Shown piece by piece: positions 15,416 to 24,300 of a stretch of DNA of 64,000 bases; position 1 is the stretch's first letter; each line of letters begins with the position of its first letter. The stretch lies in contig CAJHZI010000414.1 of assembly GCA_905160935.1 (NCBI GenBank), forward strand, positions 2,481,001 through 2,545,000, in the 5' to 3' direction. Position numbers and translations under genes: made by a program. Origin of the DNA: Enchytraeus crypticus (Eukaryota > Annelida > Clitellata > Enchytraeida > Enchytraeidae). The notes under the pieces were generated by a model. That model saw nothing but the letters and a program-made list of their open reading frames with translations, ran no database searches and was not told the DNA's origin.

Positions 15416-17396
15416 ATAATAATAATAATAATAATAACAATAGCTTATTAATCTTAGCACTAAACGTCTACTGATGCTCCATTCAGTTTACGATACAGAC
15501 ATTAAGCTTTCGAGTGACGACACTAAGGTTAACATTAGCTTTTTACCAGCTTAGTACGAATGATTAAGACAATACAAACCAATCCTAATTATCTGACAGA
15601 CAAGATAGACTTTATCCCTTGAGGAGTCTCTCACGCTCAGATCCTAGACATAAAAAGATGAATAGATGATAACTATTCCATATTTCATCATCATCATCAT
15701 CAGCCCTTAAATCCCAGTTTAACTAGGGTCGGGATAAGAATAGACTGTCTCAAATCCTCTCTGTCCTACGTCATATCATCCATCAGTCAATCCCCTATTA
15801 CAACTATTCCGTATTTTAAATTCCTTAATTAAATTAAGATATCCCCAAGAAAATAATGGTATAAAACTTTGGTTTGGACCACGCTATTGTATGGATGTGA
15901 AACTTGGACCTTAAGGAAGGAAGATATTAGGAAACTGGAGGCATTAGAAATGTGTATTTGGAGACGAATGAAGAGGATTAGCTGGACTCAAAAGGTTACA
16001 AATGAGGAAGTCCTGGAGAGAGTTGGTACAGATAGACAGTTGATAAATGTATTAAGAAATAGGAAGAAGAGATGGATAGGACACATTTTAAGGGGGGAAG
16101 ATCTATTAAAAGAGGTCATAGAAGGTAGAATGAAAGGAAAAAGAGGCAGGGGCAGGCCAAGATTAGATATGTTAGATGATTTAAGGACCCACTCATATGT
16201 GGAAATGAAGAGGAAGGCAGAAGACAGAGAAGAGTGGAGGCGTTATGTACCATGGACCTGCCAGTAGGCAGTGCACTAAGAGAGAGAATTAAATTAAGAT
16301 TAAAACGTGACATGTAATATTAAATGTATTATTTGCACTATTGAATGTACTAAATGTATTAATATAATTTGAGGTTCCTTAAGTTGTTATCAACAATGAC
16401 TGCATAATGAATATTAGAGTCAGAACTTACTGAGAAGAGAACCCTTAAATTATTGAGCATGTCCAAATCCTTCGGCATTCCTTGATTACCCCATTTCATC
16501 ACATAACTCTCACTGAAAGAAAGTAGATAATCCATCTTGCATGATTTCACAGTTTACACTATAGCTGTTTTATGGGTAACCAACACAAATATTTGGAAAT
16601 ATTCGTATATATTATTATTAATTAATATTGAATAATTAAAGCATTTCTTTAATAAATAAAAATAAATATTTCATAAGCTGGTAAAGCTAATGTCATTCGA
16701 AAGCGACGTCAGTGACGGGCGAGCCCAGGATTTGAATCCCACACTTACTGATCCGCTGTCGAGTATCTTACCAACACCCCCAATGGCTCCAGCCAATTTT
16801 ATTTATTTTATTTGATTAATCAAATATGAATTAATTCACAAATATTATTCTGCACTCATTACCACTTCAAATACACTGGTAATACACTTTATCACTGGTA
16901 AGAAAAATAATCCAAATAACACTAATACTGGCATACTCAGATCGTCTAAAAGATTAAAAATTGCAAAAATTAACGTGAAATGAAACATAATTGAAACATA
17001 AACACTTTATCTTCATTATTAATTTATTATTTTATTACTTTATTTATTGTTGAACAAGTCTTGGTTGAAACAGCAAACAGCTGTTGTCATAAACTTGAGA
17101 CCAAAAAAACTTGTCAACGTCAAATTGACAAGTTTTTTGGTCTCAATGTCTTCACTGTCCATTCAGCGCTACTGTGGCATTTAGCATAGAGCAGGGCTTT
17201 ATAAATTTATAAATATACGTGTTATTATTATTATTATACGACACCTAATGAAGCTGCCGTCCTTTGAGTCATATAGGGCCAGCACAATGTCGGCATTCTC
17301 TCCAATCCTGCAGACAAAGTTCTTTACGTTCACGTACAGGTTGAAGCACGCCACTTTCTTCGACTGTGGAGCTCTGTCGAACTGCTGCTTCAACCG

Positions 17397-17427
<31 letters not shown>

Positions 17428-18273
17428 CATTAACTAATCATAGCCAAATCATGGGTAAACAAGACAGTTTTCTCAGGAAATGACGCCCCTCCCCAGTAAA
17501 TGTTAGACAAAACTGAGGAAGGCATGGGGGCCAACCTCGTCATAAGCAGAATCCCCCCAAGAAAATGTTATATAACAACAAGAATGAGTATGCATATATT
17601 GATCAAATAATCAGTACACGAAAAACCCTATCGTGGAAAAAATAAAAAAATAATATATATGTTACATTTTGTAAACAATCGATTCGCTAATTACTAAACC
17701 TTGAGGCAACAAGAAATTGCAATTAATTATTAATCGTTCTAAAAAAGATAGTCTTTCTACAAATGAAGTTAATTTCTATGCGTAAAAAGTTTTTATTCTA
17801 TGACATAAGCCGTCATTGTTTTCACTGACGACAAGAACAAAATTAAACAATTTACAAGTGAAATTCTAGATACTAATGTTAGGTAGAAAACTAAAATGAC
17901 TAATGAAAATCAAACCAATTCTCGCTCCTGCTCAATTCGTTTGGTAGAGAGTTGATGCTAAAACATATAAAATAATAACAATTTCTTGCATTTAATCTGA
18001 CGAAGAAAAGTCTCACTGAGGCAACCATGACTGTATTTACCCTTAGACATCTCATTAAAAGCAGAATTTGGTCAACAAAGTATTTAGCGTATCATTTTAA
18101 ACAAGCAAATAAGCAAATCATTTACATAAAATCATTCAATCAATGAGTTAAACAATCATTCTATCAGTCAATGCTTCATCAATAATACATAGGACAATAA
18201 ACAGTGGGTCTTAAACAAGCATTCCGTGCATTTTGACCCAGTATGCCGTAATGTTATGCTGTTATGTTATTTG

Positions 18274-18344
<71 letters not shown>

Positions 18345-21300
18345 ATAAATTAGTCCATTATTTTTTTCAACATACCTATATATGCAATGCAGCATAAGCC
18401 AACCATTTCACATATTTTGACGCCACATCGCAGCCTCAAACATGCCTACGCAGTCCCAATGTAGGCACATCAGGGACTGGTTAAATACAAAATAAATAGG
18501 AATATAAATAACTACATAAATATGATGGCAAACTGTTGCATTACCTGTCTAAAGAGGTTGATGGTGCTGGTCTTTAGAGGGTCCACAATGTTACCTCTCT
18601 CGTCTCTCACTACTAAGTCAAGTCCCAATCGACTAAAAACAATTAAATTACAAATTAGAAAAATACATGTTACAAATATTATATATTATGACATATTAGG
18701 ACAGAGAGGATTTGCGACAGTCCATTCGTATCCCGACCCTAGTTAAACTGGGATTCAAGGGAAGATGATGATGATGAAGATTCATCATCATCATCATCCA
18801 CCCTTGAATCCCAGTGATGATGATTACATATTACAAATATTACTTATTAAGAAATTACATATTACAAACAATGAAATTACAATAAAATCAGCGAGTAGCG
18901 AATAAAAATCATGGTCTTCAGCTTGACAGGCTAGCAAGTAGACTATTTTACTAGAAAATCTGAAACACATTTGCAATGCATGGCATAAACTTGCTTGCAA
19001 CGGCTAATCTAAACTAAGTTAGAAACTAGGAAATAATTTACACAAATTTAAAGAAGAGCCCAATTTTTAAAACATATTTAATGGACAAAATACATTCAAA
19101 TCTACGGCGCTCTCTGGCAACATACATGAAAGAGATTCATCCTAATTTTAGGCAAATTGGTCAATGAACATTGTAAAATTCTTAATACCAAAATTTTGCA
19201 AATTAATATTAGTCAAGATGAAATTTGGAGCATCATAATTTTCACAAAACTTAGTATATTCAAGGGACTCACGCATTTCCAGCATCAATCTTACTCGTTA
19301 CTTTCTGCTGTATATCTCGCAATTTATCCTGAAAAATAAAATTGTTTGACTATACTGTATAATTTGATGAGTTAACTACTATTAAATATGAAATTGGGAC
19401 TGACTTTCTGGATTTTGGAATTTCCACTGTTTTGGACCATTCATTTTTCTCGCCGGCTTGATTTTGACTCAATAGTGCTCGATGTTGTCATTGATGACTG
19501 TGGCACTCTAATTGTTGTTATTGCGGTTATTCTGGTTATCAACTTTTACGATCATATTGCTAAAGACAAATTCAGCGTTAAAAGGCTTCAGCTTTAGTAA
19601 AAATTAACTCTGACAATTTTTTAATTATTGGAAGTTCACTTCTTCAATAATGGCTCAAAGAAGCCATATAATAATATGATAAAATTAGAGAGAGTAGTAA
19701 GAGTTAAGACCTATTTAAAAGCATTGATAAGTGAGACAGAGATCACCCCTTGAATTAAATTTTTACTCCAATTATCTGCAAAGAACGATCTAATTCAATA
19801 AGTATGTAGACAAGTTTTCCGATTAACTTAAATATCGAATGAAGTCATCAATTATTATATTAGTTATTATTGAAGTTATTTAGACCCTAGTTAAACTGGG
19901 ATTCAAGAGAAGAAGATGATGATGACGGTATACACAGAATTAAGCAAAAAACCATTGGAATCTGTAGAACGCGATATCCTTAGATAAATAAATATGCTAG
20001 AATAAGAAAAAAAATTCATTTCTTTTTAAAAGTATAAAATAAACGCTTTTAATTTAGTGGATTAACATAACATAATATAACGACACTACGTCAGAAAGCA
20101 CAACTGCTCGTTTGAGACCCACACAAAATAAAATAAAAACTTACCTACACATCTTGCATAGCATAACATATTAAACACATTTTACTTAATAACCAGTACT
20201 AATACAGGAAACCAGCACACCTGTACTATTAACCTGTACACTAACAGGTACAAATACTACTCAATATGCTAACACTTGTCAAATTACAATATACCTAGGC
20301 CTACACATCCTCAAAACCACACATACCAAACATTACAGCAAGAGACAATAGCCATTTTATACAAAAAAAAGCTAAATAAACTATATAAACTCTACTTAAC
20401 TATCAAAACTTATACACTTTAATAGGACTGGGCAACCCCACAACTCAGCCTATTACTTTCTATTAATACTTCACACCTTTCCCTACAACACCTTATATAC
20501 TTATCATATCTATTCTTAAATTGATTGACAGATTCGACCTCAACGACCTCCTCTGGCAGTCTGTTCCAAACATGAAAAAAAAAGAATTCATTTTGATTCC
20601 CGCACTCTTTTCTAGTCTTATGGTTACCTAAATGACCTAAATGACCATGTGAGTTTACAAAGTTTCCTTTCTTAGGTGCTGTTTTTTATACTTAAAAACG
20701 CCCACCATGAAACTGCTGCTGCAGATAAAGTTAACAAACTTTACACAATTATTCTGGAAATTTTATGCAAATATTCAAATCATAGCCAAGGCTCCTGGGA
20801 AACAAAATAGAACTAAATATTTCTAAAATAATATTTTAAATGTTAATTTTACTGGTTACAGAACCAGAACACACATAATTGAACACATTAGCAACAAAAA
20901 GAGAGGGGGGAAGCATGAAAAAGGAAGAAAGAGATGACATACGACGGTGAGCTGCCGAGATTTAACGAGAGATCTATAGTCAATCAACTCAAGCATTGTT
21001 GCATATATAACTTTGAAGTCCGAGCTACGCAGATCTCCCTTAGACATCTGCAACGTTACGCAACATAAAAACTTACAGCACAGTATCTAGTAAATAATGC
21101 CTCCCATATACAACTATAATAAAATATTACACAACATGAAGACCTCTCGGCTGGAGCCAGTGGCGAAGTCGGTAAGATATTCGACCGCGGATCAGTAGGT
21201 GTGAGTTCAAATCCTGAGCTCGCCCATCACTGACATCGCTTTCGAGTGAGGAAACTGACGTTAACCTTAGCTTTTTTCTTTTTTTACATGGAAATACACA

Positions 21301-24300
21301 GACCAAGATCAAGTACATACTGTTTCCCTTATGCAACTACAATATTACACAACAGGAAACATTACAGCACAAAATAAAGTAAATTTGTCTACCTTAGACT
21401 ACTGTAATATTACACATAAATTGCATTGGAGTATAAGGTCTTCATTAGACAACCGTAGTAAAAGAACCTCTCTTTAGTTCTCTGTCAAGTGGCAGGTCCA
21501 AAGTACATCTTCCTAATAACATTCAGCATTCATGCTCCATAACGAGCACTCAATCCATTAGTAAGATATTCCTTTCACAAAAGGCTAAGCCTTTTCCATA
21601 CTTAATGCAACCCACCGCTTGAAAATAATGCTTTTGAGGTGGTTTCTCTTTTCCTTCCTCAGTTCTTGCTCAGTCACCTCTTACGACATGTGCAGTTTAT
21701 AGTTGTCCACTCTTCAGTGGTCCAGACACAATGCAGAGAAAAATACACAATATCATGTTATTATTAATTTTTTGTACTACTATTGCTATCGCGGTATTTG
21801 TACTACTATTTGGTATTTGTACTACTATTTGGTATTTGTACTACTATTTGGTATTTGTACTACTATTTGTACTACTATTGTACTATTGTACTATTTGTAC
21901 TACTATTTGTGCTACTATTTGTATACTATTTGGTATTTGTACTACGCGGTATTTGTACTACTGTGGTATTTGTACTACTATTTGTGCTACTATTTGTATA
22001 CTATTTGGTATTTGTACTACGCGGTATTTGTACTACTGTGGTATTTGTACTACTATTTGTGCTGCTATTTGTATACTATTTGGTATTTGTACTACGCGGT
22101 ATTTGTACTACTGTGGTATTTGTACTACTATTTGTGCTACTATTTGTATACTATTTGGTATTTGTACTACGCGGTATTTGTACTACTGCGGTATTTGTAC
22201 TACTATTGCTATCGCTATTATTAAACGAGGTATTTGAGTACTATTGAATTTTATCATTAACTTATTATTATCCCGACCCTGGTTAAATTTGGATTTAAGG
22301 GAAGATGATGATGATGATGATTTGAGTACTATTGAAGTCTAAGATCATTATCTTCATCATCATTTTCCTTTTAACTCCAGTTTAACTAGGGTCGGGATAT
22401 GGAATAGACCTTCTCCAATCCTCTCTGTCCCAATTACAGTGCAAGATACTTTTAAGAAATAACACATAATATCAGGAACAATTTCATAGGCCTGAGTATC
22501 TTGCATATTATACCAGAAGTATTCCAATACCTCGTTTGAATAGCAATAGCAATAATAATAATATTAGTAAAAATCATATTTATAGTACTAGATATAAATT
22601 CTAAAAACAATTCGTTTAAAAAAATTAAAATAAAGATATTTATATCTATATTAGTGAAAAACAGAGATCATATTAGCAATAATAATAATAATAATAATAA
22701 TAGTATCAAGAAATAGTAATAATAAATTTAAAATAATTAAAAATAACAATACTATAACAACAACAACAACAGTAATAGTAGCAATATTTGTACGCTCAAG
22801 AAATCCATTCTTCAATTCAACGATGGTGTCCTTGTTTAACTTGCTATATAGGCTACTAATGAGGTTAAATCTCTTCCATAGCACAAACCATTGTTCACTA
22901 CCTCAGTTTATTGTCGATTGTTTTGCTATTTTGTAAAGTGTAGTGGGTTAAAGCTGGTAAAGCTAAGGTTAACGTCAGTTTCCTCCCTCGAAAGCGATGT
23001 CAGTGACAGGCGAGCCCAGGATTTGAACCCCGCACATACTGATCCACGGTTGAGTATCTTACCGACTTCGTCACTGGCTCAGGCCAGTGAAATAAATAAT
23101 TAAATAGTACTAACAAGGTAAAGTTTCTTCCACAGTACATCCCATTCTCTCAGCACGGCTGTGATCTCCTGCACTATAGGAAGCTCTTTAGGAATCACTG
23201 TCTCGTACGAGCTATAAAATAACAAAATAAAATAATATCTGCACAAAACAAACAAGAATAATTAGAGCTTTAAAGTTATACGCTGCCCACTTTCCGAAAA
23301 TTCATGAAATTCTACGAAGGTAAGCAAATAAAATTTACTTTGTCAACAATCGATAGATTTAACAAAAAACAGAAGAAACTAAAAATGACTAAATGATGCA
23401 TTGCTATAAGTTCTACATTTAAAAAATCAAGCAATAATTATGCTAAAAACTTAAAAAAATCACTGCTAAGAAAAAAAATTAAAATACAGATATTCACCAT
23501 AGAATGTCTATGCAATACGTAAGGAAAATGTTACATACCCTGTCTTATCAATGATAGCTTCCTTAACACACACATAGCTCTTGGGAAATATCCCTTGCAA
23601 TGTCCGTTTCTTTAAAGCATATCCACAATACCAACCTGCACATATTAATGACAATCATCTTCATCATCATCATCATCTTCCCTTCAAGCCTAATTTAACA
23701 AGGGTCGGGATACGAATATACTGTCTCAAATCCTCTCTGTCCTACATCATATCATCAGTCAATCCCCATTTGAGACTTTTCCATTCGCTTATATATCACA
23801 TATTAATGACAATGCTAACAGAATTACCCTAGGAATTTACATACCAACTTTCTTATTAAAATAAGAAATATGTGATTCTTTTGATCGTAAGAAATCTGTT
23901 GGCCAGTAAACAGTATTGCATTTGATAAATTCAGCGGTTCAGCCAACATTTAGATTAAACAAAAGAATAAGAAAAAACATTTAATTTATGCATTGTTCAC
24001 TCTAATATAAGTGGAACAAGATACTGTTTATAACTACAATGTGTCTCTTGCATTAAATGATCTCGACCAGAAATGGATATTTTGAAACATGAGAGAAACA
24101 GAAACAGAGAAAGACAGAAAAATGTTAATATTTTAACCTTCACACTGCTGAGCAATACGAACGGCATCTCCAACATTCAAGTCCAGAGTATTGGGCCACG
24201 AGGATTTAAAGTTGTATATGGCTGAAACGAATAAAGACAAAATAGAGAATAAATTCTTGAGTCACTATCAACACCAGGATTTCCATATAACATGATCTCT

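Noticed and set aside
21147..21275. A possible functional tRNA gene
   Set aside because: A- and B-box are present but the sequence recurs as a dispersed SINE with a common non-tRNA body.
21703..22247. Three overlapping 150-170-codon Tyr/Val-rich frames
   Set aside because: All frames of the TATTTGTACTAC array are open; this is low-complexity sequence in a DOCK intron.
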